This document shows, one piece after another, positions 1 to 7,868 of a DNA stretch of 43,616 nt (the stretch's first letter is position 1; each line of letters begins with the position of its first letter). This stretch comes from Pseudomonadota bacterium. Lineage in GTDB: Bacteria; Pseudomonadota; Gammaproteobacteria; Burkholderiales; Burkholderiaceae_B. The notes under the pieces are model-generated. The model did not search any database. It had not been told where the DNA came from and was given only the letters and a program-made list of their open reading frames with translations. Both the position numbers and the translations under genes were made by a program. Location of the stretch: contig JAEWJD010000151.1 of the NCBI GenBank assembly GCA_023386765.1, positions 1 to 43,616 of the forward strand. Direction: 5' to 3'.

Positions 1-917
1 GGGTTGAGCACCTTGATCTCGCTCAGCGGCGGGCGGCGTGCCGGTACATCGCTGCGGGCAGGGATCAGCCAGGCATCGGCCACGGCGGCCTGCCCGGCTT
101 CGGACAACACATAGTTGACGAAGGCGCGCGCCTGCTCGGGTGCCTTCGCGGACTTCAGGATCATCATGGGCCGGGGTGCGATCACCGTCCCGCTGGTGGG
201 GAAGACGACCTCGATGGCCTCGCCTTTGCCCATGCTGGCATAGGCCACGTAGTCCACGGCGCCGAACACGGCCGCGCGTGCGCCCTGCAGCACCGGCGCG
301 AGCGCCTGGGCGTTGGGGCCGGAGACCGTCATGCCGTTATCGCGCAACTCGCCCAGCAGCTTCCAGAACGCATCGCCCTGCACACCCTGCAGGCCCAGCA
401 GCAGATCCAGCGATGCGCCCGAGAGCGCCGGATCGGGCATGGTCACCATCTGCCGGTAGGCCGGTTTGGCCAGATCGGCCCAGTCGGTCGGCTTGGGCGT
501 GTCGGTGTTGCGGTTCCAGACGATACCCAAGGCCGAAACACCCTGCGCCACGTAATTGGGCGTGCGCAGCGATGCCGGCACCTGCGCGGCATGGGCGCTT
601 TCATGGGCCATCAGCAGGCCGCGCGCATCCATGTCCAGCGCGGTTTCCCAGGAGGCGGAGATCAGCACGTCGGCACGTGGATTGGCGGCCTCGGCCTCCA
701 GCCGGGCCATGACCTTGCCGGTGGTGGCCTGGAACACGTCCACGCGCACGCCGGTTTCCTTGGTGAACCCTTCGGCCAGGTGCTTGATCAGGCTGCCGGG
801 ACCGGCGGTGTAGACCGTCAACGTACGCGGCTCGGCGGAGCTGGCGCTGCCCGCAGCGCCCAGAGTCAATGCCATAAGAACAGCCATCAAGGGCTTGTGT
901 GAAAACGGGGTGATCAT
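1..917 (-). CDS. ABC transporter substrate-binding protein, Fe(III)/2-aminoethylphosphonate type (partial, 3' end off window)
   Basis: This is a periplasmic solute-binding protein of the iron(III)/aminoethylphosphonate importer type. The first 305 residues are visible and the C-terminus lies beyond the window edge. Start ATG at 917 is preceded by GGAAG about 10 bases upstream. A Sec signal peptide is clear (LMAVLMALTLGAAGSASSA, then EP). The mature chain opens with RTLTVYTAGPG, and later carries VLISASWETALDM and LGIVWNRNTDTPKPTDW, the layout of the family. It starts 15 bp after the ATPase stop, so it is the third gene of a porin-ATPase-binding protein operon; the permease is presumably downstream, outside the window. 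The substrate (iron, phosphonate or a small anion) cannot be fixed from sequence alone. Confidence 0.85.
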   Translation of the reverse strand, partial: MITPFSHKPLMAVLMALTLGAAGSASSAEPRTLTVYTAGPGSLIKHLAEGFTKETGVRVDVFQATTGKVMARLEAEAANPRADVLISASWETALDMDARGLLMAHESAHAAQVPASLRTPNYVAQGVSALGIVWNRNTDTPKPTDWADLAKPAYRQMVTMPDPALSGASLDLLLGLQGVQGDAFWKLLGELRDNGMTVSGPNAQALAPVLQGARAAVFGAVDYVAYASMGKGEAIEVVFPTSGTVIAPRPMMILKSAKAPEQARAFVNYVLSEAGQAAVADAWLIPARSDVPARRPPLSEIKVLN

Positions 918-932
918 TTTATGAATCTTCCA

Positions 933-1607
933 TTAAGGATTTGCGACAGCGACGATGCGGCCGGCATCCATGCGGGCAACGCAATGGGCCAAGGCATACG
1001 CTTCGTCGTGGTCATGCGTCACGTAGACGGCGGTCGTGCCCAGGCGGCGCAGCAAGGCACCGATCTCGCGGCACAGCGATTCGCGCAGCGCCCGGTCGAG
1101 GTTGGACAGCGGCTCGTCGAACAACAACAGGCTGGGCTGGGCCACTACCGCGCGCGCCAAGGCCACGCGCTGCTGCTGGCCGCCCGACAACTCGGAGGGG
1201 CGGCGCTGCTGCATGCCATCAAGCCCGACCAGTGCCAGCGCCTCGGCCACCCGCGCCTGGCGTTGGGCACGCGGCACACGCCGCATGGCCAGCGGGAACG
1301 TCACGTTCTGCGCCACGCTCATGTGTGGCCAGAGCGCGTAGTCCTGGAACACCATGCCCAGGCCCCGCGCCTCTGGCGGCGCGCAGCCGCCGGGTCCGCA
1401 AACCTCGCGCTCGCCGAACAGGATGCGGCCGTGAGCCGGACGCAGCAGGCCGGCCAGGGACTTGAGCAGGGTGCTCTTGCCGCAACCGGAGGGCCCCAGC
1501 AGCGCCAGCACCGAGCCGGCCGGCACGTCCAGATCGACCCCGGCCAGCACCGGCTGGCCCTGGTAGGCGTGCCGCAGATCGCGGACCGCGACCGAGACGC
1601 CCTGCAT
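933..1607 (-). CDS. ABC transporter ATP-binding protein (Fe(III)/2-aminoethylphosphonate type)
   Basis: This is the cytoplasmic ATPase energising the importer whose binding protein follows. It has 224 residues. Walker A GPSGCGKST is near residue 39, the Q-loop is in GMVFQDYALWPHM, the signature is LSGGQQQRVALARA, Walker B is LLLFDEPLSNLD, and the switch His is in YVTHDHDEA. It is short: FbpC/PotA-like ATPases usually carry a C-terminal regulatory TOBE domain and reach about 350 residues, and here that domain is absent. The start ATG overlaps the porin stop by one base (TGATG), which indicates translational coupling. The family assignment is firm; the substrate is inferred from the binding protein. 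Confidence 0.9.
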   Translation of the reverse strand: MQGVSVAVRDLRHAYQGQPVLAGVDLDVPAGSVLALLGPSGCGKSTLLKSLAGLLRPAHGRILFGEREVCGPGGCAPPEARGLGMVFQDYALWPHMSVAQNVTFPLAMRRVPRAQRQARVAEALALVGLDGMQQRRPSELSGGQQQRVALARAVVAQPSLLLFDEPLSNLDRALRESLCREIGALLRRLGTTAVYVTHDHDEAYALAHCVARMDAGRIVAVANP

Positions 1608-2725
1608 CAGAAGCGGTGGCGCATGCCCAGCGCCACGCCCATCTGGTTCTTGCCGGGCTCGACGTTGGCGCCGTACTTGCCGCCGATCACGCTCACCGAA
1701 GACCCGTTGTCGTTCATGGCATACGAGCCCATGGCGTACAGCGTGGTGCGCTTGGACAGGTCATGCTCCACGCCCAGCACCAGCAGCGAAGGTTTCTGGT
1801 CGCCGCCCGCGCCCTGCACCGCCGGGCAGGCCGCCACGTTCAGGTTGTCGCAGGTGGTGCCGTCCATGTAGTAGTAGGCCAGCGACAGATGCGTGGCCGG
1901 CGTGGCGCTATAGCGGGCACCGGCCCAGTACAGGCGGCTGACGTAGTTGCGCTGCACCAGCTTCTGCTCCAGCCAGCGATAGCCGCCATACAGCGTGACG
2001 CCGCCGAAGTCATACGACAACGCCCCCAGCACGCGATCCTCGCGGTTGCTGCTGTCGGCCGGCGCGCGCGGCGCATCGGCACGCTTGCTGTGGAACAGCA
2101 CCGCCGCATCCAGGCCTGCCTGCTGGTAGCGCAAACCCGCGCCGATCATGCGGCCGGTGTTCTTGTCGCTCCAGCTCTGTTCGTTGTTCCAGCCGAAGCT
2201 GTAGTAGGCGCCGACGCTCAAGCCGCCGAACTTATTGCCGTACTTGATGGCGTTGTCCATGCGGTCCGAGAACGCCGGATCGATGCGCTTGCCGCCGTAG
2301 GTCGCGTTCTGCAGCGGAGTGAACTTGCTCATCCAGTCGATCATGAGCGTGTTCTGGCGTCCCAGGGTCAGCGTGCCCAGGCTGCGGTCGGACAGGCCCA
2401 CATAGGCCTGACGCCCGAACAGGCGCGTGCCTTGCAGCTCCTTGCCATTGCCCGGGTCGAACCCGCCTTCAAGCGTGAATACGGCTTTCAGGCCGTTGCC
2501 CAGGTCTTCGTTGCCGCGCAGGCCCCAGCGTGAGCCGTTGAGGTTGCCGGAGGCCATGCCCAGGCGGCTGCCGCCCTTGGGGCCGTGGTTCAGCACCTGG
2601 ACGCCCGCATCGATCAGGCCATAGAGTTGTACGGTGTCGGCAGCACTGGCCGCCGGGGTCCAGGCCAGGGAAATGAGCGGCAGGTAGGCGCCTGCGGCCA
2701 TACGGCGCATAGGAAGGGTCTTCAT
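1607..2725 (-). CDS. Gram-negative porin (Burkholderiales OmpC-like)
   Basis: This is a general outer-membrane porin of 372 residues, the usual length for the 16-strand betaproteobacterial family. A signal peptide runs through residue about 28 (ASAADTVQLYG). The family opening VQLYGLIDAGVQ is followed by NGSRWGLRGNEDLGNG and GRQAYVGLSD, and the chain ends in an aromatic residue (MRHRF) as expected for barrel insertion by Bam. RBS AGAGGA lies about 11 bases before the ATG. It is the first gene of an operon with an ABC ATPase and a binding protein, so it probably supplies outer-membrane passage for the same nutrient; that link is inferred from position. Confidence 0.92.
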   Translation of the reverse strand: MKTLPMRRMAAGAYLPLISLAWTPAASAADTVQLYGLIDAGVQVLNHGPKGGSRLGMASGNLNGSRWGLRGNEDLGNGLKAVFTLEGGFDPGNGKELQGTRLFGRQAYVGLSDRSLGTLTLGRQNTLMIDWMSKFTPLQNATYGGKRIDPAFSDRMDNAIKYGNKFGGLSVGAYYSFGWNNEQSWSDKNTGRMIGAGLRYQQAGLDAAVLFHSKRADAPRAPADSSNREDRVLGALSYDFGGVTLYGGYRWLEQKLVQRNYVSRLYWAGARYSATPATHLSLAYYYMDGTTCDNLNVAACPAVQGAGGDQKPSLLVLGVEHDLSKRTTLYAMGSYAMNDNGSSVSVIGGKYGANVEPGKNQMGVALGMRHRF

Positions 2726-2752
2726 CGTGGTAGGTCCTCTTTGGGATTCAAT

Positions 2753-2784
2753 CTGAGCGCTCAGTCTAGGTAGCGACTGCTACA
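2753..2784. repeat. Two adjacent dyads upstream of the porin gene
   Basis: CTGAGCGCTCAG (2753-2764) is a perfect 12-bp palindrome. Five bases on, GTAGC-GACT-GCTAC (2770-2783) is a perfect 5-bp inverted repeat with a 4-bp spacer. Read on the minus strand the second is TGTAGC-N4-GCTACC, which resembles a degenerate copy of the TGTATC-N4-GATACA sites found at 2995 and 9267. They lie 28-59 bp before the porin start, where an operator or 5'-leader structure would sit. I see no good -10 hexamer at the spacing used by the other two sites, so a shared regulator is only a possibility. Confidence 0.4.
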
Positions 2785-2994
2785 GAGACATGACGTTGCT
2801 GGCGCACGACGCAGCCTCTTCTGGCCACCCGCCATCCCGAGGCATTGCGCCCGGGCGGCGGCGCCCCCGGCCGCTGGCCGACCGGCCCCCCCACCGCTGG
2901 CCCGATGTCCGCCCATCGTGCTGCGAGGCCCGCGCTGCGGGCCTTTCCGCCTGGCCGCTCCCCAGGAAAACCCCGAGTCCGCCAGGCGCGATTT

Positions 2995-3037
2995 TGTATC
3001 GCAGGATACATCGCGCCCTGCCCGCCCCTGCCAGACT
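2995..3037 (+). promoter_or_regulatory. Putative activator-dependent promoter of the Liv-type operon (TGTATC-N4-GATACA plus CAGACT)
   Basis: TGTATC-GCAG-GATACA (2995-3010) is a perfect 6-bp inverted repeat with a 4-bp spacer, the same 16-bp overall size as a Crp site. Exactly 21 bp downstream is CAGACT (3032-3037). If that is the -10 element, transcription starts near 3044 and the operator is centred at -41.5, the classical class II Crp position. No -35 hexamer is evident, as expected for such a promoter. The same operator, spacing and near-identical hexamer recur upstream of the dioxygenase gene at 9267-9309. Confidence 0.6.
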
Positions 3038-3118
3038 ACTTCCACACTCGCCGCCCAGGTTCCGTTCACGCGTTCGCAAGCCGGCCTTCAGGCGACATCC
3101 CCCCTCCAGGAGCTACCG

Positions 3119-4303
3119 ATGAGCAGATTCAAACCCATGCTGGCCGGCCTTGCCTGCGCCAGCCTGATGCTGGCCCTTCCCGCCCAGGCCGACGAACGGC
3201 CGGAGTTACGCATAGGCGTCGTCAGTTCGGTCACCGGCGGCGCTTCGGCGATCGCCTCCGGCGCCGTGTCCGCGATCAATCTGCTCGAGGCCAGCACGGC
3301 CGCCGACGCCAGCCTGCCGTTCCGGGTCAGCTTCATCAAGTATGACGACGGCTCGGACCCCGCCCGCGCGGTCAACGCCACCCGCAAACTCATCCAGGAA
3401 GATCGGGTGCACCTGGTGATCTGCTGCACCACCACGCCCGCCTCGCTGGCCGTCAACAAAGTCATCGAGGAAGAGCGCGTTCCGAACCTCTCGCTGGCAG
3501 CCGCCGCGTCGGTGATCGAGCCTGCGCATGCCCACCGCTTCACCTTCAAGACCCCGCTGACCGACCGTTTGATGATCAATCACACGCTCGATTACATGGT
3601 CAAGCAGGGCTACAAGAAGGTCGCGTTCATGGGGCTGGAGGACTCCTATGGCGAAGGCGGCTGGGTCGAGTTCGAGCAACTTGCGAAAAAGAAAGGGCTG
3701 GAAGTGATCGCGGCCGAACGTTTCTCGCGCGGCGACACCAACTTCACGCCCCAGGCGCTGCGCGTCTCGCAGAAAAAACCTGACGCGGTGTATTTCCATG
3801 CCATCCCGCCGTCTTCCGCGCTGGCCCACGAAACGCTGCGCCGCGTCGGCTACAAAGGCCCGATCCTGCATGGCGCCGGTTCGCCCACCCCGGCCTTCCT
3901 GAGCGTGGGCAAGAAGGCCGTCGAAGGCGCGATCGTGGGTACGGCAGCCCTGACCGTCTATCGCCAATTGCCAGAGAGCCATCCGCTCAAACCGGTCATC
4001 GCCGATTTCGTCAAAACCTATGAAGACCGGTATGGCGCCGGCCGGGCCGACCTGTTCGCCGCCCAGGCCTACGACACCGTGCAGATACCACTGCTGGCCT
4101 ACCGCAAGGTCGTGGCCGACGGCAAGGCCGGCGACCTGCAGACCGCCCGCCTGGCACTGCGCGACGCCATCGAATCGACCCAGGAGTACCGCGGCGTGAA
4201 CGGCTTTTTCAATTACAGCCCCGATGATCACCTGGGCCTGGATGGACGCAGTACGTTCCTGGTGGTGGTGAAAGACGGCAAGTTCGAATTGCTGGGTGAG
4301 TAA
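3119..4303 (+). CDS. ABC transporter substrate-binding protein, branched-chain amino acid (LivK-like) type
   Basis: This is a periplasmic binding protein of the type I periplasmic-binding fold, 394 residues. The ATG at 3119 is preceded by AGGAG; the frame is open further upstream, but only this start gives a signal peptide (FKPMLAGLACASLMLALPAQA, cut before DERPEL). The mature protein starts LRIGVVSSVTGG and contains GLEDSYGEGGWVEF, a usual hinge/binding motif of the family. It is followed 2 bp later by the permease genes and then by an amidase and ring-cleavage genes. In this setting such proteins often bind aromatic acids rather than leucine, so an aromatic acid or amide substrate is inferred. 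Confidence 0.9.
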   Translation: MSRFKPMLAGLACASLMLALPAQADERPELRIGVVSSVTGGASAIASGAVSAINLLEASTAADASLPFRVSFIKYDDGSDPARAVNATRKLIQEDRVHLVICCTTTPASLAVNKVIEEERVPNLSLAAAASVIEPAHAHRFTFKTPLTDRLMINHTLDYMVKQGYKKVAFMGLEDSYGEGGWVEFEQLAKKKGLEVIAAERFSRGDTNFTPQALRVSQKKPDAVYFHAIPPSSALAHETLRRVGYKGPILHGAGSPTPAFLSVGKKAVEGAIVGTAALTVYRQLPESHPLKPVIADFVKTYEDRYGAGRADLFAAQAYDTVQIPLLAYRKVVADGKAGDLQTARLALRDAIESTQEYRGVNGFFNYSPDDHLGLDGRSTFLVVVKDGKFELLGE

Positions 4304-4305
4304 GG

Positions 4306-5334
4306 ATGGACCTGACTACCACCTTGTTTCTGCTGACGGACGGCCTCACCAATGGTGCCGTCTACACGCTGGTTGGCCTGAGCCTGGTCCTGGTCTACAC
4401 GACCACCCGCGTGGTCAACATTGCGCAAGGCGAGTACGTAACCTTCGGCGCGCTGACCCTGGCCAGCTTCGTCGAAGGTTCGCTGGCGCCGGTCGTGTAT
4501 GTCGTCGGCGCCGGTGGCGCCGTCTGCCTCTTGCTCGACCTGCGCCAGGCTCGCGCCAGCCGCCGCTCGATGCTGCGCCCGCTGCTGAGCTATGGCGCGG
4601 CGGCGGCGGCCCTGGCCCTGTTGACCACGCTGGCCTGGCGCGTTCCGTCGCTGGCGCTGCAGATGCTGGCAGCCCTGGCGCTGGTCAGCGCGCTGGGCCC
4701 GATCGTGTACCGCCTGACCGTCGAACCCAACCCGGCCAACTCGACTGTCGTGCTGGTCATCATCGGCGTGGGCGTGTCGATGATCATGCATCCGCTGGCG
4801 CTGTTGCTGTGGGGTGCGGACCCGCGCCCCATCCCTCCGATCAGCGAAGCCCGCTACGCGCTGGGGGGGGCCGACATCGCGGCTCAGTCGCTGTTCATCA
4901 TGGCCTTCTCCTTGCTTGCCGCCCTGGCCTTGTACGCCTTCTTCCATTTCACGCTGACCGGCAAAGCCCTGCGCGCGGCCTCCGTCAACCGGGAGGGTGC
5001 GCAGTACTGCGGCATACCGGTAGTGATGGCAGGACGGCTGAGCTACTTCCTGGCGGCCGGGCTGTCCGGTGCCAGCGGCATGCTGCTGGCACCGCTGGTG
5101 ACCGCGCATTACGAGTTGGGTTTCGTGGTCGGTCTCAAGGGATTCGTCGGCGCCGCCATGGGCGGCCTGGTGAACTACCCCTTATCCGTGGCGGGGGTTT
5201 TCATCGTTGGCGTGCTGGAGTCTTTCGCTTCGTTCCTGAGCAGCTCCTACCGCGATGCCCTGGTCTTCGCGATGGTGATTCCCATCCTGCTATGGCGCAA
5301 CCGCCGCGCCGGCAACGATCTCGATGAGCACTGA
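4306..5334 (+). CDS. ABC transporter permease, LivH family
   Basis: This is an inner-membrane permease subunit of 342 residues. The family opening LTNGAVYTLVGLSLVLVY and the NIAQGEY motif (NFAHGE in LivH) are present, and the C-terminal half has GLKGFVGAAMGGLVNYP and a final hydrophobic run before RNRRAGND. Usual LivH proteins are about 290-310 residues. The excess lies between residues about 60 and 125, a hydrophobic segment with a basic loop (LRQARASRRS) that may add a membrane span. It overlaps the next gene by 11 bp and works with the fused LivM-LivG protein and LivF. Confidence 0.9.
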   Translation: MDLTTTLFLLTDGLTNGAVYTLVGLSLVLVYTTTRVVNIAQGEYVTFGALTLASFVEGSLAPVVYVVGAGGAVCLLLDLRQARASRRSMLRPLLSYGAAAAALALLTTLAWRVPSLALQMLAALALVSALGPIVYRLTVEPNPANSTVVLVIIGVGVSMIMHPLALLLWGADPRPIPPISEARYALGGADIAAQSLFIMAFSLLAALALYAFFHFTLTGKALRAASVNREGAQYCGIPVVMAGRLSYFLAAGLSGASGMLLAPLVTAHYELGFVVGLKGFVGAAMGGLVNYPLSVAGVFIVGVLESFASFLSSSYRDALVFAMVIPILLWRNRRAGNDLDEH

Positions 5335-7117
5335 AGGGGCGCGAACCGCTCCGGTAGACATGCTGATGAAACCTGAAAAACTGATCTTCCCCGGCGCGGC
5401 GATCGTGGTCGCCGCCCTGATCGGGCTGCTGCCCACCTACTACGTCGGGCTGCTCACCCTTGCCGGCACCAACGCCCTGGTGTGCATCGGGCTGGCCTTC
5501 CTGCTGGCAGCCGGCCAGCTATCGCTGGGCCATGCTGCCTTCCTGGGTGGCGGCGCCTATGCATCGGCCATCCTCGCGCGCGACTATGGCATCGCGCCGC
5601 TGCTGGCCATCGTCATCGCGGTGGCCGGCTGCGCGGTGGTGGCCTACTTCATCGGCCGCCTGACCTTGCGTCTGCGCGGTCACTACCTGCCGCTGGCCAC
5701 GCTGGCCTGGGGCATCGCGGTCTATGTCTGCTTCGTGGCCGCGAACGGACTGACCGGTGGCGCATCCGGCTTCTCCGACATTCCCCCGCTGGGCCTGTTC
5801 GGCATCGAGTTCGATACCCGCGCCATGGGCGCGCTGGCCTGGATCGCCGTGGGCCTGGTGTTTCTTGCCTACTGCCGCATCTATCGCGGCCGCATCGGAC
5901 GCGCCGCACGCGCCATCAAGGCCAGCCCGACCATGGCGGCGGCCTTCGGCGTGGACGTGGCCGCCACCAAGATCCACATCTTCGTGCTGTCGGCCGCCCT
6001 GGCCGCCATGGCTGGCGGCCTGTACGCCTACTACATGAGCTTTCTGAGCCCGACCTCGTTTTCCATCGGCGTCTCGTTCAACCTGCTCATCATGGTGGTG
6101 CTGGGCGGCTACCTGCATCCGCTGGGCGCGTTGCTGGGGGTGCTGGCCTTCACCCTCATCGAACTGGGTGCGCAGTACCTGATCGCCAACCTGCTGGGTA
6201 TTCCCGGGCAGATGGAGACCATGCTGTTCGGTTTCATCCTGATCGTCGCTCTGCTGCGCTGGCCCCAGGGCCTGCTGACCTGGGTACGGCTTGCTCCGGC
6301 CCGCCGCAGCGACCCCGGTGCATCCCCGCCCGCGCCGCCCGCACGGACGGCCGCCCCGGCCGGCGAAGGCCTGCGCGTGCAGGACATCCACAAGCGGTTC
6401 GGCGGCCTGCACGCCCTGAAGGGCGTCTCGCTCGCCGTGCAGCCGGGCCGCATTACCGGCCTGATCGGCCCCAACGGCGCGGGCAAGTCCACCCTGTTCA
6501 ACGTGATGACCGCCGTGCTGGCCGCCAGCGACGGGCGCATCACCCTCGATGGCCAGGGTCTGCCGACCCGCCCGCACCAGATCATCCGGCGGGGCGTGGC
6601 ACGCAGCTTCCAGCACGTGCAACTGGTCCCGGAGCTGACCGTGCTCGACAACGTCCTGATCGGCGGCCATATCCACGGCAAGGCCGGGCTGCTGAGCGCT
6701 GCCCTGGGGCTGGACCGGCAGGAGGAGCGGGCCCTGGCCGCCAAGGCCCACCAGGCCCTGGAGCGGGTTGGCCTGGGCGCGCAAGCCATGCAGCCGGTCG
6801 CCAGCCTCACCCTGGGCAGCCAACGCCTGGTCGAGGTGGCGCGCGCGCTGATGGCCGATCCGGTGGTGCTGCTGCTCGACGAGCCTGCCGCCGGCCTGCG
6901 CGGGCCGGAAAAGGCCATCCTGGTTGCGCTGATGCGCTCGCTGCGCGATGAACAGAACATGGCCATCCTGCTGGTCGAACACGATATGGAACTGGTGATG
7001 GGCTGCGTGGACTACCTTTTTGTCCTGAATTACGGCGGCCTGCTGGCCGAAGGCGACCGGCAAGCCATCCAGAACAATCCGGCCGTGATCGCGGCCTACC
7101 TGGGGGCCGAGGCATGA
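5324..7117 (+). CDS. Fused LivM permease / LivG ATPase of the branched-chain-type ABC importer
   Basis: This is one 597-residue chain with two importer subunits. Residues about 17-325 are a LivM-like permease (multiple membrane spans, GQLSLGHAAFLGGGAYAS, LVFLAYCRIYRGRIGRA). A Pro/Ala-rich linker of about 25 residues (DPGASPPAPPARTAAPAG) follows. Residues about 350-597 are a LivG ATPase: Walker A GPNGAGKST, signature region LTLGSQRLVEVARALM, Walker B VVLLLDEPAAGL, switch His in LVEHDME. The signature LTLGSQ is degenerate relative to LSGGQ but typical of LivG (LSYGQQ). The start at 5324 overlaps livH and lacks a clear RBS; ATG at 5360 is an alternative. It overlaps livF by 4 bp (ATGA). Confidence 0.93.
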   Translation: MSTEGARTAPVDMLMKPEKLIFPGAAIVVAALIGLLPTYYVGLLTLAGTNALVCIGLAFLLAAGQLSLGHAAFLGGGAYASAILARDYGIAPLLAIVIAVAGCAVVAYFIGRLTLRLRGHYLPLATLAWGIAVYVCFVAANGLTGGASGFSDIPPLGLFGIEFDTRAMGALAWIAVGLVFLAYCRIYRGRIGRAARAIKASPTMAAAFGVDVAATKIHIFVLSAALAAMAGGLYAYYMSFLSPTSFSIGVSFNLLIMVVLGGYLHPLGALLGVLAFTLIELGAQYLIANLLGIPGQMETMLFGFILIVALLRWPQGLLTWVRLAPARRSDPGASPPAPPARTAAPAGEGLRVQDIHKRFGGLHALKGVSLAVQPGRITGLIGPNGAGKSTLFNVMTAVLAASDGRITLDGQGLPTRPHQIIRRGVARSFQHVQLVPELTVLDNVLIGGHIHGKAGLLSAALGLDRQEERALAAKAHQALERVGLGAQAMQPVASLTLGSQRLVEVARALMADPVVLLLDEPAAGLRGPEKAILVALMRSLRDEQNMAILLVEHDMELVMGCVDYLFVLNYGGLLAEGDRQAIQNNPAVIAAYLGAEA

Positions 7118-7866
7118 ACGCGATAGAAGTCAGAGAGCTGGTCGTCAGTTATGGCCAGGTCGACGCCGTGAATCAGGTCAGCTTCGACGTGCCCCAGGGG
7201 CGGCTGATTTCGCTCATCGGCGCCAACGGGGCTGGCAAGACCACCTTGCTTAAGGCCTTGATGGGCGCCCTCCCGGCCCGCGCCGGCCAGGTCCTGCTGC
7301 ACGGCCAGGAGCTGGGCACCACCCCGGTGGAGGAGCGGGTGCGCCGCGGCATGTGCCTGGTCCCGGAGAAGCGCTCGCTGTTTGCTTCCATGCGGGTCGA
7401 GGACAACCTGCGCCTGGGCGCCTACGCCTTTCGCCGGCGCACCGATTTCAAGCGCGAGCTGGAGCGTATCTACGCCCTCTTCCCGGTGCTGGCCCAGCGC
7501 CGCGATCAGTTGGCCGGCACCCTCTCCGGCGGCGAGCAGCAGATGGTGGCGATCGGCCGCGCGCTCATCGCCCATCCCAAGGTGCTGCTGCTCGATGAGC
7601 CCTCCATCGGCCTGGCCCCCCTCATCGTGCAGCAGATCATGGATGTGGTCGTCGATCTTCGGCAGCGGGAAGACCTGACCGTCATCCTGGTCGAGCAGAA
7701 CGCCCGCATCGCCCTCAAGAGCGCCGATATGGCTTACCTGATCGAGCTGGGGCGCATCGTCAAGTCGGGCAGCGGCGACGCCCTGTCGCAAGACCCCGAC
7801 CTGCTGGCCAGCTATCTCGGCAGCCGCGCCGAGCGCGCAAGCCCGATAGACCCACAAGGAACCTGA
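7114..7866 (+). CDS. ABC transporter ATP-binding protein, LivF family
   Basis: This is the second ATPase of the branched-chain-type importer, 250 residues. Walker A is GANGAGKTT near residue 37, the signature is LSGGEQQMVAIGRAL, Walker B is VLLLDEPSIGLAP, and the LivF-typical IMDVVVDLRQ and LVEQNARIAL are present. It shares an ATGA overlap with the LivM-LivG gene and is followed after 2 bp by the amidase gene, so importer and catabolic enzymes should be on one transcript. The tail after residue about 238 (RAERASPIDPQGT) is longer than usual. Confidence 0.93.
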   Translation: MNAIEVRELVVSYGQVDAVNQVSFDVPQGRLISLIGANGAGKTTLLKALMGALPARAGQVLLHGQELGTTPVEERVRRGMCLVPEKRSLFASMRVEDNLRLGAYAFRRRTDFKRELERIYALFPVLAQRRDQLAGTLSGGEQQMVAIGRALIAHPKVLLLDEPSIGLAPLIVQQIMDVVVDLRQREDLTVILVEQNARIALKSADMAYLIELGRIVKSGSGDALSQDPDLLASYLGSRAERASPIDPQGT

Positions 7867-7868
7867 CC

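Larger units (their letters stand above)
2726..3118. other. 393-bp divergent promoter region between the porin and Liv-type operons
   Basis: This gene-free stretch separates two divergent operons. It holds a 12-bp perfect palindrome and a GTAGC-N4-GCTAC dyad close to the porin gene, and a TGTATC-N4-GATACA operator with a matching -10 element closer to the Liv-type operon (all listed separately). The middle, about 2790-2990, is GC-rich. Open frames there have atypical composition and no family resemblance I recognise, so I do not call a gene. Confidence 0.7.

Noticed and set aside
2790..2990. Overlapping open frames in the divergent region as small genes
   Set aside because: They have no RBS, no recognisable family and Arg/Pro/Ala-biased products typical of non-coding GC-rich frames.
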